The notes beneath the pieces were generated by a model. The model ran no database searches, was not told the DNA's origin, and was given only the letters and a program-made list of their open reading frames with translations. A DNA stretch of 64,000 bases from Streptomyces sp. NBC_01233 (GTDB taxonomy: Bacteria > Actinomycetota > Actinomycetes > Streptomycetales > Streptomycetaceae): positions 4,689,501-4,753,500 of the forward strand of contig NZ_CP108514.1 in assembly GCF_035989305.1 (NCBI RefSeq), given 5' to 3'. Below, one piece after another: positions 42,076 through 50,691 of this stretch. The first letter of the stretch is position 1. Every line of letters starts with the position of its first letter. The translations under genes were made by a program, and so were the position numbers.

Positions 42076-42749
42076 TGTCCGCCGCCACCCCCGCCGCCAC
42101 CAGCACCGCCACCAGCACCGCGACCGCCGCCGAACGCGTCTACCAGCACGTCAAGCACGGTGTGCTCGACCGCCGTTACGAAGGCGGCACCCTCCTCACC
42201 GAGGGCGAACTCGCCGAGGCCGTCGGAGTGTCCCGCACGCCGGTCCGCGAGGCGCTGCTGCGTCTGGAGACCGAGGGGCTGCTGAAGCTGTACCCGAAGA
42301 AGGGCGCGCTGGTGCTGCCGGTCTCCGCGCAGGAGATCACGGACGTGCTCGAAACCCGGCTGCTGGTCGAGGAGTTCACCGTCCGCAGAGCCGTACCGGC
42401 GCCACCCGGCCTGCTGGACCGGCTCGCCGCCCTGCTGGAGGAACAGCGCCGGCACGCCGCCGAGGGAGACCTCGCCGCGATGATGGCCGCCGACCGGGGC
42501 TTCCACGCCGAGATCGTGCGCAGCGCCGGCAATCAGATCCTGTGCCGCCTCTACGACCAACTCCGCGACCGGCAGCTGCGGATGGGCGTGGCCCTGCTGC
42601 ACGCCCACCCCGACCGGCTGGAGCGGACCCTGGCCGAGCACACCGAGATCCTGGACGCGCTGCGCGCCGGGGACGCGGACACGGCCGCCGCGGTGGTCCG
42701 CGGCCACATCGGGCGGGTCGGGGAACTGGTCCGGGGGCCGGGCCGGTGA
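42075..42749 (+). CDS. GntR-family regulator (FadR/FCD subgroup)
   Basis: A 224-residue regulator. After an Ala/Thr-rich N-terminus, a GntR winged helix spans ~20-87 (RVYQHVKHGVLDRRYEGGTLLTEGELAEAVGVSRTPVREALLRLETEGLL). A C-terminal FCD ligand domain follows (DVLETRLLVEEFTVRRA; metal-binding candidates Asp and His in ADRGFHAEIVRSAGN and AEHTEILDALRAGD). FCD regulators sense organic acids. The stop overlaps the MFS start (GTGA), so it probably controls that transporter. Confidence 0.88.
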   Translation: MSAATPAATSTATSTATAAERVYQHVKHGVLDRRYEGGTLLTEGELAEAVGVSRTPVREALLRLETEGLLKLYPKKGALVLPVSAQEITDVLETRLLVEEFTVRRAVPAPPGLLDRLAALLEEQRRHAAEGDLAAMMAADRGFHAEIVRSAGNQILCRLYDQLRDRQLRMGVALLHAHPDRLERTLAEHTEILDALRAGDADTAAAVVRGHIGRVGELVRGPGR

Positions 42750-44137
42750 CCGCCCGGGGGAGTGCGCCGCAGCCGGTCAAGGACCCGCCCGGCGGCGGAC
42801 GGGCCGTCGCCGTCTGGTCCATCGGCGTCGCCGTCTACTTCGTGGCGGTGATCTTCCGTACCAGCCTGGGCGTGGCCGGTCTCGACGCCGCCGACCGCTT
42901 CCACGTCAACGCCTCGGCGCTGGCCGCCTTCTCCCTCCTCCAGCTGCTCGTCTACGCGGGCATGCAGATACCCGTGGGCCTGATGGTCGACCGGCTCGGC
43001 ACCAAGAAGGTGCTGACGCTGGGCGCGGTGCTCTTCACCGTCGGCCAGCTCGGCTTCGCGCTCTCGCCCTCCTACGGGATGGCGCTCGCCGCACGGGCGC
43101 TGCTCGGCTGCGGCGACGCGATGACCTTCATCTCGGTGCTGCGGCTCGGCACCCGGTGGTTCCCGGCCCGCCGTGGGCCGCTGATGGCGCAGCTCGCCGG
43201 GCTGGTCGGCATGGCGGGCAACCTCGTCTCCACGCTCGTCCTCGCCCCCGTCCTGCACGGGGTCGGCTGGACCGCGGCCTTCGCGGGGAGCGCGGCGGCC
43301 GGCCTGGTGGTGCTGGTGCCGCTGGTGCTGTTCCTGCGGGACCACCCGGAGGGGCACGAGCCGGCGCCGGCCGGGGTCCGGGCCGCGGGGGCTTCCGCGG
43401 GGGCTTCCGGGGGGTTCGTCCGCCGCCAGATCAGGGAGTCCTGGAGCGAACCGGGCACCCGCCTCGGCCTGTGGGTGCACTTCACGACGCAGTTCCCGGC
43501 GATGGTGTTCCTGCTGCTGTGGGGGATGCCGTTCCTGGTCGAGGCGCAGGGGCTGTCGCGGACCACCGCGGGCGGACTGCTGACGCTGGTGGTCGCCTCC
43601 AACATGGCGCTCGGGCTGGTCTACGGCCAGATCGTCGGCCGCCGCCAGTCCGCGCGGATCCCGCTCGCACTGGGCACGGTCGGCCTCACGGCCCTCCTCT
43701 GGGCGGCCGTCCTCGCCCACCCGGGGGACAGGGCGCCGATGGGGCTGCTGATCGCCCTGTGCCTGGTCCTCGGCGGCTGCGGTCCGGCGTCGATGATCGG
43801 CTTCGACTTCGCCCGCCCGGCCAACCCGGCGGAGCGCCAGGGCACCGCCTCCGGGATCACGAACATGGGCGGCTTCATCGCGTCGATGACCACGCTGCTG
43901 ACCGTGGGCGTCCTGCTCGACGCCACCGGCGACAACTACCGCATCGCCTTCTCGACGGTGTTCATCCTCGAAGCGCTGGGCGTCTCCCAGATCCTCCGGC
44001 TGCGCCGCGGCGCACTGGCCCGGGAGGCGGCCCGGGAGGCGGGCCGCCACCGCATCACGATCCCCGCACCCGCGTCCGTACCCGCAGGTGGGGCCGTACG
44101 CGGCGGCGCGGAACCGGGTGCGGGACGGGGTGCGTAA
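42746..44137 (+). CDS. MFS transporter
   Basis: A 463-residue major facilitator with about twelve helices. Landmarks: the loop 2-3 motif GLMVDRLGTKKVL (near 83-95) and a long cytoplasmic middle loop (~200-240). The C-terminal tail is disordered, with Gly/Ala/Arg repeats. It resembles nitrate/sugar-phosphate-like or drug MFS proteins only at superfamily level, so the substrate is not assignable. The GTG start overlaps the GntR stop, indicating one operon whose regulator may sense the transported compound. Confidence 0.85.
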   Translation: MTARGSAPQPVKDPPGGGRAVAVWSIGVAVYFVAVIFRTSLGVAGLDAADRFHVNASALAAFSLLQLLVYAGMQIPVGLMVDRLGTKKVLTLGAVLFTVGQLGFALSPSYGMALAARALLGCGDAMTFISVLRLGTRWFPARRGPLMAQLAGLVGMAGNLVSTLVLAPVLHGVGWTAAFAGSAAAGLVVLVPLVLFLRDHPEGHEPAPAGVRAAGASAGASGGFVRRQIRESWSEPGTRLGLWVHFTTQFPAMVFLLLWGMPFLVEAQGLSRTTAGGLLTLVVASNMALGLVYGQIVGRRQSARIPLALGTVGLTALLWAAVLAHPGDRAPMGLLIALCLVLGGCGPASMIGFDFARPANPAERQGTASGITNMGGFIASMTTLLTVGVLLDATGDNYRIAFSTVFILEALGVSQILRLRRGALAREAAREAGRHRITIPAPASVPAGGAVRGGAEPGAGRGA

Positions 44138-44256
44138 CCGGGCCCGGAACCGGACCGGGTCTCCCGCGCGTGTCCCCTGCCGGACGCCGCAGGGCGCGAG
44201 GGACCGTAGGGCCGCCGTCCCGGGAGGGAGCGGCGTCGGGAGGGGGAACCGCAGGA

Positions 44257-45252
44257 ATGTGGACGAAGCTGTCCGCCGACACCGTGCCGGAGGCGGAGCG
44301 GTTCGAGTGGTTCAACGACGTCGTCTCCAGCTCGCTGATGCCGACCGCCCTCGCCAGTGAGCGGTCCGCCGATTTTCATGCGGCGGCGGCGGTGCTGGAC
44401 CTCGGAGCCGTACAGGTGTCGTCCTTCGAGTACTCGCACGTACGGTCGCGGCGCACGCCCGCACTCATCCGGCGCGGGGACCCCGAGCAGTACCAGCTGT
44501 CGCTGCTGACCCGCGGCCGGATGTGGATGTCCCAGTGCGGCGGCGAAGCGGAACTCGCCCCCGGCGACATGATCCTCTGGGACACCTCGCACCCCTTCGA
44601 GGCCGACTGCCGCCCCGGGAAGGGCACGCTCGGGGCGCTGGTCGTCCAGCTCCCGAGGACCGCGCTGCCCCTGCGCGCCGGCCGGATCGACCCGCTGCTC
44701 GGCCGCCGCATCGGTGCGGAGAGCGGGATGGCCGCGATCCTGGCGCAGTTCCTCACCTCGCTCGAAACGCACGGCTCCGAATGCTCGCCCCAGGAGCTCC
44801 AGCGGCTCGGCACGGTGGCCGTCGAACTGTCCGCCGCCTGCCTCGCCCAGCGCGTCGACGCCTACGGGGAACTCCCCGCCGAGGCCCGCACCCGCGCCCT
44901 GCGCGAGCGGATCGACGTCTTCATCGAGCACCACCTCGGGGACCCCGAACTGGCCCCGGGCCTGATCGCCGCCGCGCACGGGATCTCCGTACGCCGCCTC
45001 CACCTGCTGTTCCGCGACGGATCGGAGAGCGTCTCGGCCACCGTCCGGCGCCGCCGCCTGGAACGCTGCCGCGACGATCTGGCCCGCCCGGAGCTGGCCG
45101 GCCGCCCCGTCCACGACATCGCCGCCCGCTGGTGCTTCGGCAACGCCGCGGCCTTCAGCCGTGCCTTCCGCGAGGCGTACGGAATCAGCCCCACCGCATT
45201 GCGCCGCGCCGCAGCGCGCGCCGGGCAGCCCCAGCAGTCCCAGCAGCCCTAG
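44257..45252 (+). CDS. AraC-family regulator (AraC-binding-like sensor plus HTH)
   Basis: A 331-residue regulator. The N-terminal ~200 residues are the ligand-binding-like domain common in actinobacteria (RFEWFNDVVSSSLMPTALA, QYQLSLLTRGRMWMSQCGGEAELAPGDMILWDTSHPF). The C-terminal ~100 residues hold two AraC helix-turn-helices: LAPGLIAAAHGISVRRLHLLF, then VHDIAARWCFGNAAAFSRAFREAYGISP. GGGAGGGGG and GCAGGA precede the ATG. It lies ~120 bases after the MFS gene in the same direction; a functional link is possible but unproven. Confidence 0.87.
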   Translation: MWTKLSADTVPEAERFEWFNDVVSSSLMPTALASERSADFHAAAAVLDLGAVQVSSFEYSHVRSRRTPALIRRGDPEQYQLSLLTRGRMWMSQCGGEAELAPGDMILWDTSHPFEADCRPGKGTLGALVVQLPRTALPLRAGRIDPLLGRRIGAESGMAAILAQFLTSLETHGSECSPQELQRLGTVAVELSAACLAQRVDAYGELPAEARTRALRERIDVFIEHHLGDPELAPGLIAAAHGISVRRLHLLFRDGSESVSATVRRRRLERCRDDLARPELAGRPVHDIAARWCFGNAAAFSRAFREAYGISPTALRRAAARAGQPQQSQQP

Positions 45253-46073
45253 GGCGTCACGGCGAACTGCGTGAGGATGGCCTCCGCCAGCTCCGCGTCG
45301 CCCTCCACCTTCACCCGGTCGGCGACGACGTGCGCCCGCACCCGCCCCGCCGCCAGCCGGACGTACGTCTCCCAGTCCAGGGTCAGCGTCACGGCCGGGC
45401 CCAGCGACGGCGACTTGTCCACCGTGCCGCGGCCGTCGGCGTCCACGCGTACCGTCCGCATGAACTCCAGCGCACCGTGCACGTCGATGACCACCGCCGA
45501 GTTCACCGGCGCCCCGGCCCGCTTCGCCACCACCTTCGGCAGCCCGGCCAGCAGGAGGTCCCGCGCCACGTACGCACCCGGCGCGTCCCAGTTCCCCGGC
45601 ACGCCCAGCGCCGCCCGCAGGTCCTGCTCGTGGATCCACACGTCGAACGCGCGCAGCCGCAGCGCGTGCTCCAGCGTCACCTGGTCGCCCAGCGGACCCC
45701 GCACCATCGTGTCCGGATCCCGCTTCTCGTTGCGCAGCTGCCGCGAGCGCCGGATGACGGTGTACTCCAGCTCCGAGGTCATCTCCGGCGCGGTGTGGTG
45801 ACGCCGCACGTCGACCTGCACCTCCATGTACCGGCTGAACTCGTCCACCACGTGCCGCAGGTCCCGCGCCACGGTGTGGATCGGCCGCGGGTCCCCGAGC
45901 TGCTCGCATTCGATGCCGATGATGTGTGACACGACGTCGCGGACCGACCAGCCGGGACACGGCGTCGCCCGGTTCCACTCGCCCTCCGTCAGGGGGAGGA
46001 CCAGCTCGGATATTGCCTCGATGGAGTGCGTCCACGCGTCGGCATAGGGCTGAAGGCTGGGATGGACGGTCAA
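45249..46073 (-). CDS. Maleylpyruvate isomerase-family (MDMPI/DinB-like) protein
   Basis: A 274-residue protein. The N-terminal domain has the metal-binding four-helix pattern: LPLTEGEWNRATPCPGWSVRDVVSHIIGIE, with candidate ligand His50, and later the conserved FDVWIHEQDLRAALG with His146. The C-terminal ~100 residues are an MDMPI C-terminal/SCP2-like domain (VTLTLDWETYVRLAAGR, VEGDAELAEAILTQFAVTP). Related enzymes use mycothiol to act on ring-cleavage products; many homologues have unknown substrates. Its 3' end overlaps the AraC gene by four bases on opposite strands. Confidence 0.8.
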   Translation of the reverse strand: MTVHPSLQPYADAWTHSIEAISELVLPLTEGEWNRATPCPGWSVRDVVSHIIGIECEQLGDPRPIHTVARDLRHVVDEFSRYMEVQVDVRRHHTAPEMTSELEYTVIRRSRQLRNEKRDPDTMVRGPLGDQVTLEHALRLRAFDVWIHEQDLRAALGVPGNWDAPGAYVARDLLLAGLPKVVAKRAGAPVNSAVVIDVHGALEFMRTVRVDADGRGTVDKSPSLGPAVTLTLDWETYVRLAAGRVRAHVVADRVKVEGDAELAEAILTQFAVTP

Positions 46074-46223
46074 CGGGACCCCTCGCGGTGCTGTTCAGTG
46101 GCGCGTTTTCGGAAGCAGTGGACTCAGTTTCCAAAACTACGCTGCCGGTGAGCACCCCGGCAGTGCTTTCGTGTGACGATCGTAGGCCCGAGTTGACGGC
46201 TTGAACGCCAGGACGGTGGTAGT

Positions 46224-47003
46224 GTGCGCGCCTCGCTGATCCAAATCGCAGTGAACGAGGGCGAGTCGGTGACTTCCCGACGTGCCCGCGTGGCCGAGCT
46301 CGTACGCGAGCAGGCGGACTCCGACCTCGTCGTGCTGCCGGAACTGTGGCCCGTCGGCGCCTTCGCCTACGAGCAGTTCGAGACCGAGGCCGAACCACTG
46401 GACGGCCCGACCTACGAAGCCATGTCCAAGGCCGCCCGCGACGCCGGGGTCTGGCTGCACGCCGGCTCGATCGTGGAGCGCGCGGGCGACGGCTCCCTCT
46501 ACAACACGGCCCTCGTCCTCTCCCCGGCCGGCGAGCTGGCCGCCACCTACCGGAAGATCCACCGCTTCGGCTTCGACCAGGGCGAGGCGGTGCTCATGTC
46601 GCCGGGCGACTCCCTGACCACGGTGGTGCTGCCGGAGCAGACCCTCGGCATCGCCACCTGCTACGACCTGCGCTTCCCGGAGCTGTTCCGCGGCCTGGTC
46701 GACGCCGGGGCCACCACGATGGTCGTCGCGGCGGGCTGGCCCGCGCGCCGCCGGTCGCACTGGACCCTGCTCAACCGGGCACGCGCCGTCGAGGACCAGT
46801 CGTACGTCCTGGCGTGCGGGCTGGCCGGCACCCACGCGGGCGTGGAGCAGGCCGGGCACAGCCTGGTGGTGGACCCGTGGGGCGAGGTCCTGGCGGAGGC
46901 GGGCCCCGGCGAGGCGGTCCTCACCGTGGACCTGGACCCGGCCAAGGTGCCCGACACCCGCGCCCAGTTCCCGGCCCTGAAGGACCGCCGCCTCGGCCGC
47001 TGA
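46224..47003 (+). CDS. Carbon-nitrogen hydrolase (nitrilase superfamily)
   Basis: A 259-residue hydrolase with the full catalytic triad: Glu40 (VVLPELW), Lys111 (TYRKIHRFGF) and Cys146 (TCYDLRFPEL). Overall length and the text GIATCYDLRFPELFRGLVDAGA fit the omega-amidase/Nit-type branch that hydrolyses amides of small acids. The substrate is unassigned. GTG start; the region just upstream has no strong ribosome site and a GTG two bases earlier is out of frame. A short CTGCCGG/CCGGCAG hairpin lies at about 46141-46163 in the promoter region. Confidence 0.88.
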   Translation: MRASLIQIAVNEGESVTSRRARVAELVREQADSDLVVLPELWPVGAFAYEQFETEAEPLDGPTYEAMSKAARDAGVWLHAGSIVERAGDGSLYNTALVLSPAGELAATYRKIHRFGFDQGEAVLMSPGDSLTTVVLPEQTLGIATCYDLRFPELFRGLVDAGATTMVVAAGWPARRRSHWTLLNRARAVEDQSYVLACGLAGTHAGVEQAGHSLVVDPWGEVLAEAGPGEAVLTVDLDPAKVPDTRAQFPALKDRRLGR

Positions 47004-47008
47004 CCCGG

Positions 47009-47374
47009 TCAGCCGGTCCGGAGCCAGGACCAGATCGCGAGCACGGTGGGAACCGGGCACGCCAGGGCACCCAGGAGGAGCATGCGGCTCGAAACGGCCA
47101 GCCGGCGGATTCCGGGAGCGAAGGCCAGAGCGGTGAGCGCCGCGGCGGCGCCCGCCAGGACCAGGGCGACGCGCAGGACGAGACCTCCGACCGGGGCCCC
47201 GGCCGCCGCACCCCAGACGACGGCGATGGCGAAGAGGCTGGCCAGCCAGGCGAACGACAGGAAGGTGGCCGTCCACAGCAGGACCGCGAGCACGACGACG
47301 ACGGGCCGCTCCTCGGGGGCGGGCTTCGTCGGCTGCCACGGGCCGTACAAGGCGGCGTACGTGCTGGGGTTCAC
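47009..47374 (-). CDS. Small four-helix membrane protein, unknown
   Basis: A ~121-residue protein with four hydrophobic segments (VVVVLAVLLWTATFLSFAWLASLFAIAVV; VLRVALVLAGAAAALTALAFA; MLLLGALACPVPTVLAIWSWL) after a short N-terminus, NPSTYAALYGPWQP. The GTG start at 47374 is preferred because AAGGA lies nine bases upstream. That ribosome site is itself duplicated in a 14-base tandem repeat. The gene converges on the nitrilase gene with a five-base gap. Confidence 0.65.
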   Translation of the reverse strand: MNPSTYAALYGPWQPTKPAPEERPVVVVLAVLLWTATFLSFAWLASLFAIAVVWGAAAGAPVGGLVLRVALVLAGAAAALTALAFAPGIRRLAVSSRMLLLGALACPVPTVLAIWSWLRTG

Positions 47375-47409
47375 CGTGGGGTTCCTTCCGTGGGGTTCCT
47401 TCCGTGGGG
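47374..47409. repeat. 14-base tandem repeat duplicating a ribosome-binding site
   Basis: CCGTGGGGTTCCTT occurs twice in tandem (47374-47387, 47388-47401), followed by a partial third copy, CCGTGGGG (47402-47409). On the minus strand each unit supplies AAGGAACCCCACGG, i.e. an AAGGA ribosome site followed by a GTG-containing end, so the start region of the membrane protein gene has been duplicated. Confidence 0.7.
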
Positions 47410-47460
47410 ACGTGGACGATCCTCGCCTCCGGCGCGCCGCCACGGCATGAGTGCGCATGC

Positions 47461-47960
47461 TCACTTCGCCGCGGGCCCGTACTCACGCGGGCCCGGCGGC
47501 GAGCCGGACCTTGCCCACGGCCCGTCCTCCCGCTCCTTCTCCGCCATCCGGATCACGCACACCGCGACCGCGACCAGCAGCGCCGCGTCCTCGCGGACCA
47601 CGTCCACCGCGTACGTCTCGCGGACCCGGTGCCACTGCCGTGAGACCAGCGCGAGCAGCTCCCCGTCGTACTCGACCTTGAACTCCCGGTGAACCGCTTC
47701 CTGCGGATCACCGCGAGCCGCCGCTCTCCCCCGGCTACCGCTGGGAGGTGGCCCCCACGCTCCAGCGTCATCGCGTCGCGCAGCACGAGCAGCTTCTCCC
47801 GCAAGGTGATCAGGATCCGCCCGTCCGGATCCTTCAGCTCCAGCGTGTCCCGGAACCGCAGCGCCTTCCCGTCGACGAGGAAGGCGTGGCGCCCGTCCTC
47901 GTCCTCGATCCGGTAGTCGTCCCCGACGGCCGGCATTTTGTCCCGTACGAGGTATTTCAT
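47461..47960 (-). pseudogene. LURP-one-related protein, frameshifted with internal deletion
   Basis: The first ~55 residues match the actinobacterial LURP-one-related family (MKYLVRDKMPAVGDDYRIED, HAFLVDGKALRFRDTLELKD, ITLREKLLVLRDAMTLER). A hairpin repeat is then inserted in frame, followed by RRLAVIRRKRFT. The family's middle part (about 20-25 residues) is missing. The C-terminal part (REFKVEYDGELLALVSRQWHRV, ETYAVDVVRE, VCVIRMAEKERED) continues in a different frame to a TGA at 47461-47463. The annotated frame without the shift ends in Arg/Ser-rich nonsense at 47553. The gene is probably non-functional. Confidence 0.75.
47726..47758. repeat. Short GC-rich hairpin repeat, copy 3 (inside LURP pseudogene)
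   Basis: CTCCCCCGG, CTACCG, CTGGGAGGTGGCCCCCAC: this shares CTACCGCTGGG with copy 1 at 9499 and the CTCCC...GCCCCCAC outline with copy 2 at 40328. On the minus strand it encodes GGHLPAVAGGE within the LURP reading frame, where the family normally has only a short turn. Confidence 0.65.
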
Positions 47961-47992
47961 GCGCTGATCAGTGCCCGCGATAGATTGCCGCC

Positions 47993-48796
47993 ATGCCCCT
48001 CCTCTACGTGACCGACCTGGCGTACCCGGCCCGCGGCCGCCGCTACTGCGACGAGGACATATTCCTCACGTCCCGGGTGCGCGCCCACTTCGACCTGGCC
48101 CTGTGCCACCCTGCGGACGCGGAGGCGCTCCTCCCCCTGGGCTTCGACGCGGTGATCGTCCGCAACAGCGGCCCGGTCCTGCACTACCAGGAGGCCTACG
48201 ACTCCTTCCGCGCCGCCGCCCTCGCCGCCGGCACGCCGGTCTACAACCCCCTCACCGGCCGCGCCGACATGGCGGGCAAGCAGTACCTCCTCGACCTGAC
48301 GGCCGCCGGCTACCCGGTCATCCCGACGATCGACGACCCGGCGCGCCTCGCGGAGCTGCCGCAGGTCCCCACGTACGCGGTCAAGCCGAAGCAGGGCGCC
48401 GACTCCATCGGCCTCGCCTTCACCGCCACACCGGACGGCCCGGCCGGGGCCGTGCTGATCCAGCCGCGCATCGACTTCACGTACGAGGTGTCCTTCTACT
48501 TCGTCGACGACGCCTTCCAGTACGCGCTGTACGCCCCGGATCCGGCCCGCCGCTGGGAGCTGGAGCCCTACGCCCCGACCGAGGCGGACCTGGACTTCGC
48601 CCGTGCCTTCATCGCGTGGAACACCCTCGACCACGGCATCCAGCGCGTCGACGCCTGCCGGGCCCCCTCGGGCGAACTGCTCCTCGTCGAGCTGGAGGAC
48701 CTGAACCCGTACCTCTCCCTGGACCTCCTCCCGGCGGAGGTCCAGAACACCTTCATCACATCGCTCACGAGATCTCTCCACTCCTTCCTCGGCTGA
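47993..48796 (+). CDS. ATP-grasp-like protein, function unknown
   Basis: A 267-residue protein. The order of motifs suggests a compact ATP-grasp ligase-like fold: an N-terminal ~80-residue Rossmann-like part (VIVRNSGPVLHY), GKQYLLDLTAAGYPVIPT, a Lys-containing strand YAVKPKQGADSIG, the QPRIDFTYEVSFYFVDDAF segment, and a C-terminal ELLLVELEDLNPYLSLDLL, where an Asn after Glu/Asp fits metal and ATP binding. It is similar in style to glutathione-synthetase-like or RimK-like ligases. The substrate is unknown. It starts 32 bases from the divergent LURP pseudogene. Confidence 0.68.
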   Translation: MPLLYVTDLAYPARGRRYCDEDIFLTSRVRAHFDLALCHPADAEALLPLGFDAVIVRNSGPVLHYQEAYDSFRAAALAAGTPVYNPLTGRADMAGKQYLLDLTAAGYPVIPTIDDPARLAELPQVPTYAVKPKQGADSIGLAFTATPDGPAGAVLIQPRIDFTYEVSFYFVDDAFQYALYAPDPARRWELEPYAPTEADLDFARAFIAWNTLDHGIQRVDACRAPSGELLLVELEDLNPYLSLDLLPAEVQNTFITSLTRSLHSFLG

Positions 48797-48824
48797 TGTC
48801 AGTGCCGGGTGCCAGGCTTTTCCC

Positions 48825-49352
48825 ATGGACAAGCAGACGTTCTGGCAGTTGATCGAGACGGCCCGCGCGGGCGATGCGGCGGACGAGGTGGCGGGGCGGG
48901 CGGCGGAGCTGCTGGCCGCCCGTCCGGCGGCGGAGATAGCCGCGGCCCAGCAGGTGCTGTGGGACCTGCTGGCGGAGTCCTACCGCAGCCCGCTCTGGGC
49001 CGCGGCCTACGTGATCAACGGCGGCTGCTCGGACGACGGCTTCGACTACTTCCGCGGCTGGCTCCTCACCCAGGGCCGGGACGCCTTCGAAGCGGCCCTG
49101 GCCGACCCGGACTCCCTGGCTGCCCACCCGGCGGTCCGCGAGGCCGCGGCCGACGGCCACGAACTGTGGGACGAGGAGGCCCTGTCGATCGCCTGGACCG
49201 CCTACGAGTCCGCCACCGGCCGCGAACTCCCGGCGGACTCCTTCACGATCAGCTACCCGCCCCTGGACCCGTCCTGGGACTTCGACTTCGACGACACGGC
49301 CGAACTCTCGCCGCGCCTGCCGCGCCTGAGCGCCCTCTTCGATCACTCGTAG
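48825..49352 (+). CDS. DUF4240 protein
   Basis: A 175-residue protein with the DUF4240 signature SPLWAAAYVINGGCSDDGFDYFRGWLLTQGR (near 55-85) and an N-terminal MDKQTFWQLIETAR helix. The family is widespread in streptomycetes and has no known activity; WGR/DUF4240 proteins are sometimes linked to immunity functions. It follows the ATP-grasp gene by 28 bases in the same direction, and its last ten bases overlap the convergent flavoprotein gene. Confidence 0.82.
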   Translation: MDKQTFWQLIETARAGDAADEVAGRAAELLAARPAAEIAAAQQVLWDLLAESYRSPLWAAAYVINGGCSDDGFDYFRGWLLTQGRDAFEAALADPDSLAAHPAVREAAADGHELWDEEALSIAWTAYESATGRELPADSFTISYPPLDPSWDFDFDDTAELSPRLPRLSALFDHS

Positions 49353-49984
49353 CGGTACTGCAGCGACTCGCGCTCCTGCCGGCGGACGTCCTCGATCGTC
49401 AGACCGGGCAGGTCCAGGTGGGAGAGGGTGACCTCGGCGGAGCTCGGGGCGGCGTCCTCGGCGAGCCACTGCCCGGGCTTCCACGCGCCGCTGCGCAGGA
49501 ACGCCTTTGGGCAGTGCTGGTACGCCTCCTCGACCCCCACGACGATCGCGCTGCGCGGCGGCTTGCCGACGGCGGTCAGCTGCTCCAGCAGCCGGGGGTC
49601 GGCGCAGACGCAGGCGCGTCCGTTCACGCGCAGCGTGGTGGCCCGGCCGGGGATGACGAAGATCAGCCCGGCCCGGCCCGTCTCCACGATGTTGTGGACG
49701 GTGTCGAGCCGCTTGTTGCCGGTGGCGTCGGGGACGGCGAGGGTGAACTCGTCGAGGACGGCCACGAATCCGGGCGGCCCGCCCCGGGGCGTCACGTCGC
49801 AGCTCCCGTCGGCGCCGGCGCTGGCGACGAACACCAGCGACGACCGCCCGATGACAGCCCGGGCGGCCTCGTGGATCCGGTCCACGGCCTTGCGCCGGGC
49901 CATCTCACCGGGCTCCTCGTACAGCTCGCGCAACTGGTCCGCGCTCCGCACGGCGGTGGCGTTCACGGCGTCGAATATCGTCAC
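49343..49984 (-). CDS. PPOX-type FMN-dependent flavoprotein (pyridoxamine oxidase-like)
   Basis: A 213-residue split-barrel protein of the MSMEG_1061-like family: SLVFVASAGADGSCDVTPRGGPPGFVAVLDEFTLAVPDATGNKRLDTVHNIVE is the conserved FMN-binding stretch (near 48-101), followed by GRAGLIFVIPGRATTLRVNGRACV. The C-terminal part includes AYQHCPKAFLRSGAW, a Cys-containing motif usual for this group. Substrate unknown. Confidence 0.84.
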   Translation of the reverse strand: MTIFDAVNATAVRSADQLRELYEEPGEMARRKAVDRIHEAARAVIGRSSLVFVASAGADGSCDVTPRGGPPGFVAVLDEFTLAVPDATGNKRLDTVHNIVETGRAGLIFVIPGRATTLRVNGRACVCADPRLLEQLTAVGKPPRSAIVVGVEEAYQHCPKAFLRSGAWKPGQWLAEDAAPSSAEVTLSHLDLPGLTIEDVRRQERESLQYRYE

Positions 49985-50013
49985 GCCCCCGCACGCTACC
50001 GGGTGATCACCGA

Positions 50014-50568
50014 CTAGAGCCCGCTGGTGTCGAGCTCGATCCCGAACGGCTCGGGCAGCCGCACCGGCGTCCCGAACGGATGCGGCCCGTCCACCTTGGT
50101 GTAGCCGAGCCGCCCGGGCTCGGCGAACAGCGTGACCGTCTTCTCCATCCGGTCGACCAGCAGGTACAAGGGCGCGCCGTATTCCGCGTACCGCTTCCGC
50201 TTGACGACCCGGTCGGTCTCGGCGTTGGACTCGGAAGTGATCTCGACGACGAGCAGCACCTGGTCCGGCAGCAGAGCACTCCCGCCCTTCGCCAGCGCCT
50301 TGGGGACGACGGCGAGGTCGGGGATGTACCAGTTCGACGAACCTGGAAGGTCCAGGTTTCCCGAGCCGGTGACGCAGCCCAGCTCCTTGACCCGGGGGCG
50401 GATCTGATCACGGATCTCGTCGGCCGCGTTCTCGTGGTCCCAGCTCGGCGTCACGTTGCTGATGACCCCTTCGACGATCTCGGTGCGGTCCCCGCTGTGG
50501 TGCTGGATGGCGTACTTGAGGGCGTGCTCGGGATCGATGCCCTCGCCGTAGTTGTGCGCGGTGGTCAT
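50014..50568 (-). CDS. Uma2-family restriction-endonuclease-fold protein
   Basis: A 184-residue PD-(D/E)xK-fold protein (DUF820/Uma2). Active-site pattern: PDLAVVPK (Asp) and VLLVVEITSESNAETDRVVKRKRYAEYGAPLYLLVDRM, where Glu-x-x-Ser and Lys-x-x-x-Tyr are the family's conserved residues. The family is highly expanded in streptomycetes and cyanobacteria; its function is unclear, and a DNase role is inferred from fold. A single gene divergent from the NHL gene at 50692. Confidence 0.83.
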   Translation of the reverse strand: MTTAHNYGEGIDPEHALKYAIQHHSGDRTEIVEGVISNVTPSWDHENAADEIRDQIRPRVKELGCVTGSGNLDLPGSSNWYIPDLAVVPKALAKGGSALLPDQVLLVVEITSESNAETDRVVKRKRYAEYGAPLYLLVDRMEKTVTLFAEPGRLGYTKVDGPHPFGTPVRLPEPFGIELDTSGL

Positions 50569-50691
50569 TTGCGGACGACTCCTTCGCTGCCTGCGTCCAG
50601 ACTCGCACGGACGGCCGCCACCCGTCGTCACCCCTGCGGGTGCACCTGGACCTGTGACCCGGTGTTCACGCCCGGATGGCAAGCTTGAAGG

